Assembly: GCF_014648655.1 (NCBI RefSeq)
Contig: NZ_BMRN01000024.1
Span: 47,953 to 111,952, forward strand
Direction: 5' to 3'
Length of the DNA: 64,000 nt
Source: Streptomyces atratus
GTDB taxonomy: Bacteria; Actinomycetota; Actinomycetes; Streptomycetales; Streptomycetaceae
Shown: in pieces, positions 16,568 through 25,574 of the stretch
Layout: every line of letters starts with the position of its first letter
How positions within the stretch are numbered: the stretch's first letter is position 1
Made by a program: the position numbers and the translations under genes
Notes under the pieces: model-generated
Told to the model about the DNA's origin: nothing
The model's database searches: none
What the model saw: only the letters and a program-made list of their open reading frames with translations

Positions 16568-17734
16568 ATGTCAGCGCTGCTCGCGACCGGAGACCGCAGC
16601 CATGACCACGAGCTACGGATACGCAGCCTGACCGCCGCCGAGCACCGGGCGTTCGTGTCCACCTGTACGGAGGCAAGCTTTCTGCAGTACCCGTCCTGGG
16701 CCTCGGTGAAGGACCGATGGACCTCCGAAATGGTCGGCTGGCACAGCGACTCGGCTGAACCGGCCGGGGCCGCGCTGGTGCTCTACCGGCAATTCCCGGG
16801 AACCCGCAAATACTTCGCATACCTGCCCGAGGGGCCGGTCGCCGACTGGGCCGACCCCGACATCGACCGCTGGCTGCGGCCGCTCATGGCGCATCTGCGG
16901 AGGTCCGGTGCCTTCGCCGTACGGATCGGCCCCTCGCCGGCGTACCGCCGCTGGGACACCGCCCGCCTGAAGGCCGCGACCGGCCCCGGCCGCAAGGTCG
17001 GCGACGTACTCGCGACGGAGGTGGACCCGCTCGGCACGGCCGTCGCCGAACGGCTCCGGGCCCGCGGCTGGCGCCGGTGCGGCGGCGACGGGGGAGGGGA
17101 CGCCGACGCACAGCCGCGCTATGTCTTCCAGGTGCCGCTCGCCGGACGGACCCCCGACGAACTGTGGTCGGGACTCAACCAGGAGTGGCGCCGCAATGTA
17201 CGCAAGGCCCAGAAGGCCGGGGTGCGGATCGTCATCGGCGGCGCGGCCGAACTGCCGGAATTCCACCGCCTGCTGCGGATCACCGAGGAGCGCGACGGCT
17301 TCCGGCTCGGCCGCTCCCTCGCGTACTACCAGCAGCAGTACGCCGTACTCAACGCCGAACACCCCGGCCGGATGAAGCTCTATCTGGCCGTCCACCAGGG
17401 CGAGATCCTGGCCGCCCACACCATGATCAGCACCGGCCGGCGGGTCTGGTACCAGACCGGCGCCTCCGCCGACCACCGCCGCGAGGTCCGTCCCAGCAAC
17501 GCGCTGCAGTGGAAGATGATGCTCGATGCCCATGGGCTCGGTGCCGACGTGCACGACATGCGCGGGGTACCCTCCACCCTTGACCCCGACGACCGCCCCT
17601 TCGGGCTGCTCCGTTGGAAGCTCGGCACCGGAGGCCAGGTCGTCGAGACCCTCGGAGAGTGGGAGACATCGGTGGGCGGAGCTGCCAACAACACCCTGTA
17701 CCGGGCGTTCCAGGCGTACCTGGCGCGCCGATGA
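16568..17734 (+). CDS. FemAB-like peptidoglycan bridge peptidyltransferase
   Basis: A 388-residue member of the FemX/FemAB family of tRNA-dependent aminoacyltransferases, made of two GNAT folds. Family traits are 'FLQYPSWASVKDRW' near the start, 'RIGPSPAYRRWD' mid-protein, 'LNQEWRRNVRKAQKAGVRI' at ~205-223, 'HTMISTGRRVWYQTGASADH' and the late 'ALQWKMMLDAHGLGADVHDMRG'. In Streptomyces, FemX adds Gly to lipid II. The next gene, murJ, overlaps by ATGA, tying bridge synthesis to lipid II flipping. No signal or membrane segment, so it acts on the inner membrane face. Confidence 0.85.
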   Translation: MSALLATGDRSHDHELRIRSLTAAEHRAFVSTCTEASFLQYPSWASVKDRWTSEMVGWHSDSAEPAGAALVLYRQFPGTRKYFAYLPEGPVADWADPDIDRWLRPLMAHLRRSGAFAVRIGPSPAYRRWDTARLKAATGPGRKVGDVLATEVDPLGTAVAERLRARGWRRCGGDGGGDADAQPRYVFQVPLAGRTPDELWSGLNQEWRRNVRKAQKAGVRIVIGGAAELPEFHRLLRITEERDGFRLGRSLAYYQQQYAVLNAEHPGRMKLYLAVHQGEILAAHTMISTGRRVWYQTGASADHRREVRPSNALQWKMMLDAHGLGADVHDMRGVPSTLDPDDRPFGLLRWKLGTGGQVVETLGEWETSVGGAANNTLYRAFQAYLARR

Positions 17735-19395
17735 CGGCCACCGAGACGGCCTCCGCGAAGGCCGCAGAGCGCAAGTCCGGCTCGGTGCTGCGCAGCGGCG
17801 CCGTCATGGCGTCCGGCTCCATCGTCTCCCGGGCGACCGGCTTCATACGCTCGGCGGTCGTCGTCGCCGCGCTCGGCACCGGACTCCAGGCGGACGGGTA
17901 CACCGTCGCCAACACCGTGCCCAACATCCTCTACACCCTGCTCATCGGCGGCGCGCTCAACGCCGTCTTCGTCCCCGAGCTGGTGCGGGCCGCCAGGAAC
18001 CATGCCGACGGCGGCGCCGCGTACACCGACCGGCTGCTCACCATCTGCACGATCGGGCTCCTCGCCCTCACCGCGCTCACGGTCGTCGGCGCCCCGTGGA
18101 TCGTCTCGGTCTACGCCCCCGACTACCACGGCGAACAGGCCGATCTCACCATCGCCCTGGCCCGCTACTGCCTGCCGCAGATCCTCTTCTACGGGTTGTT
18201 CACCCTCCTCGGTCAAGTGCTCAACGCCCGTGACCGGTTCGGCGCGATGATGTGGACCCCGGTCCTCAACAACGTGGTGATCATCGCGGTGTTCGGGATC
18301 TATCTGACCGTCGCGGCAGGCTCCGACGGTACGCTGACCGCGGCGCAGGCGCAGTGGCTCGGCTGGGGGACGACCGCCGGGATCGCGGTGCAGACGCTCG
18401 CCCTGGTGCCCGCGCTGCGCGCCGCGAAGTTCCGCTGGCGGCCGCGGTTCGACTGGCGGGGCAGTGGACTCACCCGGCCGCTGCGCGCGGCCGGCTGGCT
18501 GGTCATGCTCGTGGCCACCAACCAGATCGCCTACTGGGTGGTCACCCGGCTCTCCACCGCCACCGGTCAGCACGCCGTGGAACAGCATGTGTCGGGCGGT
18601 GCCGGCTACACCGCGTACAGCTACGCCTTTCAGCTGTGGGTGGTGCCGCACGGCATCGTGACCGTCTCGCTCGTCACCGCGCTGATGCCCCGGATGAGCC
18701 GGGCGGCGGCCGACAACGACCTGACGGGTGTCCGACGCGATGTCTCGTACGCCCTGCGCACCTCGGCCGCGGTCGTGATCCCCGCGGTGGCCCTGCTGTT
18801 CGCGCTGGCACCGTGGGTGATGGGGGCCGTGTACGGATACGGGCGCACCGGCGACGCGGACATCGCCGTGATGGCGGGGATGATGATGGCGTTCGCACCG
18901 GGGCTGATCGCCTACTCCGGGCAGTACGTGCTCTCTCGCGCGTTCTACGCGATGAGCGACACCCGCACCCCGTTCCTCCTCAATCTGGTGATCGCGGCGC
19001 TCAACGCCGGGCTCTCGATTGCCGCGTATCTGCTGCTGCCGGTCCGCTGGGCCGTGACCGGGATGGCCGGGGCGTACTCGGTGGCGCTGTTCGCGGGCTT
19101 CGGCGTCACCGCGTATGTGCTGCACCGCAGGGTTTCCGGCAGCGATGCCGGCCGGCCCTCACTGATGCGTTCGCCCGGGCTGTGGGCGCAGCTCCGGCTG
19201 GTGGCGGCGTGTGTGCCCGCCGGGCTGCTGGGATACCTGGCCGCTCGCGCCTGCGAGGGGTCCGGGGACTTCGCCGCCGTGGGGGCGGGCGCTGTCGTAC
19301 TCCTGCTCACGGTGGCGCTGCTGGCACGGCCGCTGCGGCTGCGGGAGATCAGTGCCGTGATCGCGGCGGCCCGGGGGCGGCTGCGGCGGGCGTGA
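17731..19395 (+). CDS. murJ: MurJ-type lipid II flippase
   Basis: A 554-residue polytopic membrane protein of the MVF/MurJ branch of the MOP superfamily, with about 14 predicted helices. Family text: 'MASGSIVSRATGFIRSAVVV', 'NTVPNILYTLLIGGALNAVF' (the Pro-Asn pore motif), 'FGLFTLLGQVLNARDRFG'-like mid-part, 'VPHGIVTVSLVTALMPRMSR' and 'YSGQYVLSRAFYAMSDTRTP'. It moves lipid-linked peptidoglycan precursors across the membrane. Its start overlaps the FemAB-like gene, and these two form an operon. Streptomyces usually have another MurJ next to parAB/oriC, so this may be a paralogue. Confidence 0.87.
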   Translation: MTATETASAKAAERKSGSVLRSGAVMASGSIVSRATGFIRSAVVVAALGTGLQADGYTVANTVPNILYTLLIGGALNAVFVPELVRAARNHADGGAAYTDRLLTICTIGLLALTALTVVGAPWIVSVYAPDYHGEQADLTIALARYCLPQILFYGLFTLLGQVLNARDRFGAMMWTPVLNNVVIIAVFGIYLTVAAGSDGTLTAAQAQWLGWGTTAGIAVQTLALVPALRAAKFRWRPRFDWRGSGLTRPLRAAGWLVMLVATNQIAYWVVTRLSTATGQHAVEQHVSGGAGYTAYSYAFQLWVVPHGIVTVSLVTALMPRMSRAAADNDLTGVRRDVSYALRTSAAVVIPAVALLFALAPWVMGAVYGYGRTGDADIAVMAGMMMAFAPGLIAYSGQYVLSRAFYAMSDTRTPFLLNLVIAALNAGLSIAAYLLLPVRWAVTGMAGAYSVALFAGFGVTAYVLHRRVSGSDAGRPSLMRSPGLWAQLRLVAACVPAGLLGYLAARACEGSGDFAAVGAGAVVLLLTVALLARPLRLREISAVIAAARGRLRRA

Positions 19396-19459
19396 GCACC
19401 CGGCGCACAGTCCGGTCACCGGTTCGAATCCATTCCTTGAACGCTGGGATACTGCTGCC

Positions 19460-20143
19460 ATGCCTCGCGTGTTGCTGATCGAAGACGACCCCTCCGTACG
19501 GGAAGGGGTCGAGCTGGGGCTGCGGCGGCGCGGTCATGAGCTGCGGTCCGTCGAAACAGGTGAGGAGGGCCTCGCGGCGCTGGGCGAGTTCCTGCCCGAT
19601 CTGGTGCTCCTCGATCTGATGCTCCCCGGAATGAACGGGGTTCAGGTCTGCCGCCTGATACGGGAGACCAGCCAGCTGCCGATCATCATGCTCACGGCGC
19701 GCGGTGACGACTTCGACGTGGTCGTCGGGCTGGAGGCCGGCGCCGACGACTACATCGTCAAGCCCGCCCGTACCGAAGTGATAGAGGCCAGGATCCGCGC
19801 CGTACTGCGCAGGCTCGCCGAACCCGCGGGGCGCGGCGGCATCGAATTCCACGGCGAACTGGCCGTCGACCGCGCCGGGCTCTCCGTCGCCAAGGCGGGG
19901 CAGCGCCTCCTGCTCGCGCCCTCCGAACTGAAGCTGCTGCTCCACCTCTCGGCCTCGCCCGAGCAGGTCTTCAGCAGGCAGCAGCTCCTCGAATACGTCT
20001 GGGAGCACAGCTACCACGGAGACGCGCGCCTGGTCGACGCCTGTGTGCGGCGGCTGAGGCAGAAGATCGAGGACGTGGCGGGCAGCCCGCGCTACATCCA
20101 GACCGTCCGCGGTTTCGGCTACCGCTTCGGACCGCTCGCGTGA
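19460..20143 (+). CDS. OmpR-family response regulator
   Basis: A 227-residue two-component regulator. The receiver domain (1-120) has the acidic pair at 9-10, phospho-acceptor Asp52 in LLDLMLPG, Thr and Lys of the switch (MLTA, VKPA). The winged-helix DNA-binding domain (130-225) ends with 'LVDACVRRLRQKIEDVAGSP' and 'TVRGFGYRFG'. It is closest in feel to AfsQ1 and CseB of Streptomyces, which control antibiotic and cell-envelope stress genes. VKPA replaces the usual VKPF/VKPV. It overlaps the kinase gene by GTGA, giving a regulator-kinase-lipoprotein operon just downstream of murJ. Confidence 0.9.
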   Translation: MPRVLLIEDDPSVREGVELGLRRRGHELRSVETGEEGLAALGEFLPDLVLLDLMLPGMNGVQVCRLIRETSQLPIIMLTARGDDFDVVVGLEAGADDYIVKPARTEVIEARIRAVLRRLAEPAGRGGIEFHGELAVDRAGLSVAKAGQRLLLAPSELKLLLHLSASPEQVFSRQQLLEYVWEHSYHGDARLVDACVRRLRQKIEDVAGSPRYIQTVRGFGYRFGPLA

Positions 20144-21576
20144 AGCTCTTCGCCGCGCGGTTCGGACTGCGGACCCGTCTCATAGGCGCCTTCCTTCTGG
20201 TCGCGGCGATCAGCGTCGTCACCACCGCGACCCTGACCTACCGGGAGGCCCGCTCCGCCATCCTCCAGCAGGCGCAGGACACGGCCGTCGCCCAGTTCCG
20301 CGACCGGATCGCCGCACAGGCGGTGACCCTTCCGGTGGATCCGGAGCAGCTGCGCCGGACCTGCCAGACCCTCGCCGGGGAGGGCAAGCCGCACACCTGG
20401 TTCGTCTTCGCCGAGTACGGGAAGACCCGGGTCTCCTCGACGGACCAGCCCACCTCCGGCGTGATCACGCCCGCACTGCGCGACGCCGCACGTGGAGACG
20501 TGCACGGCTCCTTCCAACGAGTCGTCAAGAATGGCAAGCCCTGGCTGACCATCGGGATGCCCGCAGTCTTCGACCGGGGCGACGGACGCCAGCCCACCGG
20601 GCTCGTCCTCTACGCCGTGATGCCGCTCTCCAGCGAGGAGGCCAATGTCAACGCCATGGTCACCGCGGCCCGCGACGGCGCCCTGCCCGCCCTCCTGATC
20701 GCGCTGGTGCCCGCCCTGCTCGCCGCCCGCAGCGTGCTGCGCCCGGTACGCGATCTACGGCGGGCCGCCGCCGGCATCGGCCGGGGCGAGCTCGACACCC
20801 GTATCGAGGTCAAGGGCTCCGACGAACTCGCCGAACTCGCCTGGACGTTCAACGAGTCGTCGACCAAGCTCCAGGAGTCGGTGGAGGAGCTCCAGCGGGC
20901 GGAGGCGCGGGCCAGACGCTTCGCCTCGGACGTCTCGCACGAGCTGCGCACCCCGCTCGCCGGGATGCTTGCCGTCACCGAAGTGCTCGACGAGGACGCC
21001 GCCCAGCTGAACGCCGACACCGCGGCGGCCGTCCGGCTGATCAGCGCCGAGACCGGGAAGCTCGCCACCCTCGTGGAGGATCTGATGGAGATCTCCCGCT
21101 TCGACGCGAAGGCCGCGGATCTCCACCTGGACGAGGTCGACGTCGCCGAGACGATCCGCAAGACCCTGCAGGGCAGGCACTGGGAGGACCGGGTCCGAAC
21201 CGAACTGCCCGACGGGATAAGGGCGATGCTCGACCCGCGCCGCTTCGACATCGTCGTCGCCAACCTGGTCGGCAACGCCCTGCGGCACGGTGCGCAGCCC
21301 GTCACCGTCCGGCTGCGGACCGAGCGGCGGGGTGCGGCCCGCTGGCTGGTGACCGAAGTCGCGGACAACGGGCCGGGGATCGACTCCGCCGTGCTGCCGC
21401 ACATCTTCGACCGGTTCTACAAGGCCGACGCGGCCCGCACCCGGTCGGCGGGCAGCGGGCTCGGCCTGGCGATAACCCAGGAGAACGTACGGCTGCACGG
21501 CGGCACCGTGCGCGCCGTCAACGGACCCGCGGGCGGCGCGGTCCTGACCGTGGAACTACCGATGGAGGGGCAGTGA
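20140..21576 (+). CDS. Membrane sensor histidine kinase
   Basis: A 478-residue kinase with TM1 at ~13-32, an extracytoplasmic sensor of ~140 residues, TM2 at ~178-198, HAMP (200-250), HisKA with His267 in SDVSHELRTP, and HATPase_c with the N box ('VANLVGNALRHG'), G1 (VADNGPGID), F and G2 (AGSGLGLA). It phosphorylates the regulator encoded immediately upstream. The sensor shows no named domain. The layout matches CseC, which senses envelope stress. GTG start inside the regulator's stop. Confidence 0.9.
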   Translation: MKLFAARFGLRTRLIGAFLLVAAISVVTTATLTYREARSAILQQAQDTAVAQFRDRIAAQAVTLPVDPEQLRRTCQTLAGEGKPHTWFVFAEYGKTRVSSTDQPTSGVITPALRDAARGDVHGSFQRVVKNGKPWLTIGMPAVFDRGDGRQPTGLVLYAVMPLSSEEANVNAMVTAARDGALPALLIALVPALLAARSVLRPVRDLRRAAAGIGRGELDTRIEVKGSDELAELAWTFNESSTKLQESVEELQRAEARARRFASDVSHELRTPLAGMLAVTEVLDEDAAQLNADTAAAVRLISAETGKLATLVEDLMEISRFDAKAADLHLDEVDVAETIRKTLQGRHWEDRVRTELPDGIRAMLDPRRFDIVVANLVGNALRHGAQPVTVRLRTERRGAARWLVTEVADNGPGIDSAVLPHIFDRFYKADAARTRSAGSGLGLAITQENVRLHGGTVRAVNGPAGGAVLTVELPMEGQ

Positions 21577-22097
21577 GACGCGTACGCGCGTTCGGCGCCC
21601 TGCTGCCTCTCGTGCTGCTGGCGAACGGGTGCGGGATACAGGCGACGGATGTCGTCGAGGTCGGCGATCCGGCGACCGTGGATGTGGCGCCGGGGAGCCA
21701 GGGCACCCTGCTCTACTTCGTTTCCTCGTCGTCCGCGAACCGGCTGATGCCCGTCGTGCGGCCGTTCGCCCTGCCGGTGGAAGGCGACTCCTCGGGCACG
21801 GGGCACGTGTGGCGTGGCTCCGACAAGGCGATCGCCATGCTCTTCGACGGGCCCACCCAGGCCGAGGCCGATTCGGGCCTGCGTACCGAACTTCCGCCCA
21901 TTCGAGGCGCGTTGAGTCTGACTCTGGGGCCGGACGGCGTGTCGGTCCGGGTGAACACCGCCGTCACGAAACTCTCCGAGGTCGCCCGGCAGCAGCTGAT
22001 CTGCACGGCCGCGCAGGCCCGCACCGCAGACCGGAAGGCGGCGGTGAAGGTGACCGGAACCGACGGTGTCATCGGGCCGGCCCGCTGCTCCGTCTGA
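21573..22097 (+). CDS. Lipoprotein of the two-component operon
   Basis: A 174-residue lipoprotein: signal peptide with lipobox LANGC, Cys20, then a small alpha/beta domain ('GTLLYFVSSSSANRLMPVVR', 'AIAMLFDGPTQAEADSGLRT', 'VSVRVNTAVTKLSEVARQQL') that looks like a degenerate GerMN domain. The GTG start overlaps the kinase stop. By analogy with CseA, the lipoprotein that dampens the SigE-CseBC pathway, it may tune signalling by the kinase, but gene order (third, not first) differs and homology was not tested. Confidence 0.75.
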   Translation: MRRVRAFGALLPLVLLANGCGIQATDVVEVGDPATVDVAPGSQGTLLYFVSSSSANRLMPVVRPFALPVEGDSSGTGHVWRGSDKAIAMLFDGPTQAEADSGLRTELPPIRGALSLTLGPDGVSVRVNTAVTKLSEVARQQLICTAAQARTADRKAAVKVTGTDGVIGPARCSV

Positions 22098-22336
22098 CTG
22101 CCGGCTTCCTGCCTTAACGGTCAACGTCGGAAGTCCTTCGGGGATTGACGCAGAATGGGACCTATGCGGGGTCTTGACCACATCTGAACGCCCACGGACA
22201 GACTCGGCGCCTACCGGGTATGGGTGTACGAGAAACCGGCCTCGGGATTGGGGCCGGATCGGGCAGCGTGATACCCCGGCGGAAGGGTGCGCGACCCGCG
22301 AGCGTGACAGCGTTCAATCGCGTAGATATACAAGGT

Positions 22337-23188
22337 TCATGCTGAGCCGAGCAGGCTTGCCCCGCTTGCTACGTCAGTGGCGCGGTCCGGTACGACGAGC
22401 CGTGCCATCGTCGCGTCGACCTCCAGGCCAAGCCACTGCGGCAGGCTGGTGCCGAGCAGGTCCGCGTAGCCCTCGTAGTCGTCGCCGGCCCGGAAGATGG
22501 GCGACTCGCCGGTTTCGTCGCACCAGTCGCTGACAAGTTCGACCCACTCGCCGTGGTCGGAGGCGATCTGAATCAGGGAGCGGGCGACGGTCGGGTCGAG
22601 CATCACGCTGTCACCGACCCGAAAGTTCCGCCAGGTGGCGGCCGTGGCGCGTACGGCCTCTGCGGCGTCGTCGAACCACTCCACGTATCCGTAGTCCAAG
22701 GACTCGTGGACCGGGCGAATCGAGTTGTCCACCCGTGCCACCGACAGCCGGTACTCGGGGCCGTAGCCATGACCGTCGAGATAAGCGGATGGGGCGAATA
22801 TCTCCGGGCTCATCAGCGTGTCGAACAGTGTGCGCCATTGCAGGCTTCGCGCCCGTAGCTCCCAAAATCCGATCAGCGAGGGTGGGAGCGGGGCGCCGAG
22901 GCGCAGCTGCAACCTGGTCAGCAGCGTCGTAAAGTCCGCCGACGGCGCGTTGGGCTCCATGCTTGCCTGTCGTGCCGGTTCGACCAGCGCCAGGAGCGCC
23001 TCGAACCGCGGCGGTTCGTGGAAATGCATATCCACAGTCTCAAAGGCTTCATCGAAGGCCCGTTCCAGGCCCGAGGCGTCCACGGCTCGAAGCCATCGAC
23101 AGACCCGGTCGGTCACCTCACCGAACGTCGGCTCCGGTGCACGCCGACCATGATCTCGCGTCAGAGCCTCGAAACTAACGTCAGCCAC
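22337..23188 (-). CDS. Hypothetical protein, possible SUKH/SMI1-type fold
   Basis: A 283-residue soluble acidic protein. Residues ~85-260 contain 'LRLGAPLPPSLIGFWELRAR', 'YGPEYRLSVARVDNS' and 'LIQIASDHGEWVELVSDWCD', an arrangement faintly like SMI1/KNR4 (SUKH) proteins, where an 'LP..L..F' segment is followed by a Trp/Tyr-rich sheet. SUKH proteins often serve as immunity or scaffold proteins, but the match is weak and no toxin lies beside it. No signal peptide. I do not assign a function. Confidence 0.6.
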   Translation of the reverse strand: MADVSFEALTRDHGRRAPEPTFGEVTDRVCRWLRAVDASGLERAFDEAFETVDMHFHEPPRFEALLALVEPARQASMEPNAPSADFTTLLTRLQLRLGAPLPPSLIGFWELRARSLQWRTLFDTLMSPEIFAPSAYLDGHGYGPEYRLSVARVDNSIRPVHESLDYGYVEWFDDAAEAVRATAATWRNFRVGDSVMLDPTVARSLIQIASDHGEWVELVSDWCDETGESPIFRAGDDYEGYADLLGTSLPQWLGLEVDATMARLVVPDRATDVASGASLLGSA

Positions 23189-23266
23189 CCGTGCACCCTA
23201 TGACAAGTCGGCTCCGGAAATCCTTCGGGGGGCTGGTATGGGAGCCGGTGCCGTGGGTGGCTTCTC

Positions 23267-23515
23267 TCAGATGTCGGGGAGGGTGAGGTAAAGGGCGAAG
23301 CCGCAGGTGCTGGCGGATTCTCCGCGGCTCAGACGCATCAGCTTGTTGCTTTCGCCGTCGGCCAGTTCGCCGCCGACATGAGCCGGCAGTCCGAAGAACG
23401 CCTGCTTGCGGCGGAGCTTGCGGCGCCAGAGACAGGTGCGGGCGATCCAGTCCAGCGCGGCGCTGATACCCGCGGCTGTCACGCCCAGCACGATGTTGCG
23501 TACGTCGTCGGTCAT
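23267..23515 (-). CDS. Truncated membrane-anchored hypothetical protein
   Basis: An 82-residue product. Its first ~45 residues (MTDDVRNIVLG, then a helix 'AAGISAALDWIARTCLW' and 'RRKLRRKQAFFGLPA') match, from memory, the N-terminus of a longer (~200-250 residue) Streptomyces family carrying one TM helix and a cytoplasmic domain. After 'GLPAHVGGE' the sequence diverges and stops early, so this is probably a 3'-truncated or degraded copy. No homologous continuation was seen downstream. Confidence 0.45.
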   Translation of the reverse strand: MTDDVRNIVLGVTAAGISAALDWIARTCLWRRKLRRKQAFFGLPAHVGGELADGESNKLMRLSRGESASTCGFALYLTLPDI

Positions 23516-23620
23516 GGGCGGGCATGTCAGCGGGCGATCGGCCCCGGGTTCACGGCGGTCCTGACGAGGTGGGCGGGGCGGCGTTACCCTGCGGCGGACA
23601 ATCCTTCACTGGAGGTGCGC

Positions 23621-25429
23621 ATGCGACGTCTCGTCGCGCGGAATCTATCGTTGCCGGTTGTATTCGCCGCTGTCGTCACGGTTGTGGCAGCCGCCCCGTC
23701 CTCGTCTGCACCACCGACCGCGCCGCCGCCCAAGTCGCCTGTCGCGGTGGGTTACGGAGGGGCGGTCGCCAGCGTCGACGCGGATGCCTCGGCCGCCGGT
23801 ATCGAGGTGCTCCGCAAGGGCGGCAATGCGGTGGACGCCGCGGTGGCGACTGCGGCGGCGCTCGGTGTCACCGAGCCCTACTCATCAGGTCTCGGCGGTG
23901 GCGGCTACTTCGTCTACTACGACGCCAGGAAGCACACCGTGGAGACGATCGACGGCCGGGAGACCGCACCGCGCAGCGCGGACTCCTCGCTGTTCCTGGA
24001 GAACGGCAAGCCGCTCGCCTTCGCCGACGCGGTCACCAGTGGACTGGCCGTGGGCACCCCCGGCACCCCGGCCACCTGGGACACCGCGCTCGACACCTGG
24101 GGCAGCAAGTCGCTGCGGCAGGTACTGAAGCCGGCCGAGCGGCTCGCCAGGGACGGCTTCGTCGTCGACAGCACGTTCCGCTCGCAGACCGAGGGGAATC
24201 AGGCCAGGTTCGCCGACTTCCCGGCGACCAGCAAGCTCTTCCTGCCGGGCGGACAACTGCCGGTGGTCGGCTCGGTCTTCAAGAACCCCGATCTGGCGCG
24301 TACGTACGAACAGGTGGGCCGCAAGGGCATCGACGAGCTGTACAAGGGCGAGCTGGCCGACGACGTCGTACGGACCGTACGCAACCCGCCCGTGGACCCG
24401 AAGGCAACCCGGGTCGTGCGTCCCGGCGACCTCACAGCCAAGGACCTGCGGTCCTACCGGGCGCTGCGGCAAGCTCCGACGAAGGTCGGCTACCGCGGTC
24501 TCGACGTGTACGGCATGGCACCCTCCTCGTCCGGCGGTACGAGCGTCGGCGAGGCGCTCAACATCCTGGAATCCACGGACCTTTCGAGGGCGAGCGAGGC
24601 GCAGTATCTGCACCGCTACATCGAGGCGAGCCGGATCGCGTTCGCGGACCGCGGGCGATGGGTCGGCGACCCCGCGTTCGAGGACGTACCGACGCAAGGG
24701 CTCCTCAGCCAGCGGTTCGCCGACTCGCGGGAATGCCTGATCAAGGATGACGCGGTGCTCACCAGCCCGCTCGCGCCGGGAGACCCCGGCCACCCGGCCG
24801 ACTGCAGGGCCGGTGGCACGGCCGCCCCGACGACGTACGAGGGGGAGAACACCACACATCTGACGACGGCCGACAAGTGGGGCAATGTCGTCGCGTACAC
24901 GCTGACGATCGAGCAGACCGGCGGCAGCGGCATCACCGTGCCGGGACGCGGCTATCTGCTCAACAACGAGCTGACGGACTTCTCGTTCGCGCCCGCCAGT
25001 CCGGCGGTCCACGATCCGAATCTGCCGGGTCCGGGCAAGCGTCCGCGCTCGTCCATCTCGCCGACGATCGTGCTGAAGCACGGTGAGCCGGTGCTGGCCC
25101 TCGGCTCGCCGGGTGGCGCCACGATCATCACGACCGTGCTGCAGTCGCTCATCGGCAAGGTCGACCGGGGGCTTCCGCTGGTCGACGCCATCGCGGCGCC
25201 GCGCGCCAGCCAGCGCAACTCGCCGACGACGGAGCTCGAACCGGGGCTGTGGAACAGCCCCGTTCGGGCGGAACTGGAGTCGCTGGGTCATGTCTTCAAG
25301 CTGAACCCGGAGATCGGGGCGGCGACAGGTGTGCAGCGGCTGCCGGACGGACGGTGGCTGGCGGCAGCGGAGAAGGTGCGCCGGGGCGGGGGCTCGGCCA
25401 TGGTCGTGAAGCCGAGCGGACGGCCATGA
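23621..25429 (+). CDS. ggt: Secreted gamma-glutamyltransferase
   Basis: A 602-residue Ntn-hydrolase proenzyme that cleaves or transfers gamma-glutamyl groups (glutathione and related). Signal peptide at 1-30. The large-subunit part has 'GGNAVDAAVATAAALGVTEP' and 'GLGGGGYFVYYDA'. Autocleavage and the nucleophile are at GENTTHLT, the first Thr after Asn. The lid/binding segment is 'SSSGGTSVGEALNILE', and the C-terminal part has 'RPRSSISPTIV' and 'ALGSPGGATIITTVLQS'. ATG 23621 has GGAGG 5 nt upstream; earlier in-frame starts add non-signal residues. Monocistronic, with a strong terminator. Confidence 0.93.
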   Translation: MRRLVARNLSLPVVFAAVVTVVAAAPSSSAPPTAPPPKSPVAVGYGGAVASVDADASAAGIEVLRKGGNAVDAAVATAAALGVTEPYSSGLGGGGYFVYYDARKHTVETIDGRETAPRSADSSLFLENGKPLAFADAVTSGLAVGTPGTPATWDTALDTWGSKSLRQVLKPAERLARDGFVVDSTFRSQTEGNQARFADFPATSKLFLPGGQLPVVGSVFKNPDLARTYEQVGRKGIDELYKGELADDVVRTVRNPPVDPKATRVVRPGDLTAKDLRSYRALRQAPTKVGYRGLDVYGMAPSSSGGTSVGEALNILESTDLSRASEAQYLHRYIEASRIAFADRGRWVGDPAFEDVPTQGLLSQRFADSRECLIKDDAVLTSPLAPGDPGHPADCRAGGTAAPTTYEGENTTHLTTADKWGNVVAYTLTIEQTGGSGITVPGRGYLLNNELTDFSFAPASPAVHDPNLPGPGKRPRSSISPTIVLKHGEPVLALGSPGGATIITTVLQSLIGKVDRGLPLVDAIAAPRASQRNSPTTELEPGLWNSPVRAELESLGHVFKLNPEIGAATGVQRLPDGRWLAAAEKVRRGGGSAMVVKPSGRP

Positions 25430-25455
25430 CGATGCGTCAATAGCCCTATACAAAT

Positions 25456-25491
25456 GGCTGGTTCCTCGTGAGGTCTCACGAGGAACCAGCC
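25456..25491 (+). terminator. Strong ggt terminator hairpin
   Basis: A perfect 17-bp stem: GGCTGGTTCCTCGTGAG (25456-25472) with CTCACGAGGAACCAGCC (25475-25491). It begins 26 nt after the ggt stop and ends about 84 nt before the chitosanase gene, insulating it. Confidence 0.9.
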
Positions 25492-25574
25492 CGCGGTCTT
25501 GACGGAGATATGACGTCGGGTCCATCTTGGCCGCGTCGGTAAGGAAAGTTTCCTATTGGAAGGGCACCCCCACT

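Noticed and set aside
17380..19125. 581-codon minus-strand frame opposite the FemAB-like gene and murJ
   Set aside because: His/Arg/Gly-rich text typical of antisense frames in high-GC DNA; spans the junction of two real overlapping genes.
19417..19440. GGTTCGAATCC, a tRNA T-arm-like string after murJ
   Set aside because: The five bases on each side do not pair into a T stem, and no acceptor, D or anticodon arm can be built around it.
20140..22097. Calling the two-component operon cseBCA or afsQ1Q2
   Set aside because: Similarity was judged by eye only, gene order differs from cse, and no sigE or sigQ gene adjoins it, so I left symbols blank.
22337..23188. Immunity protein partner of a toxin
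   Set aside because: The SUKH-like impression is weak and there is no toxin gene within several kb.
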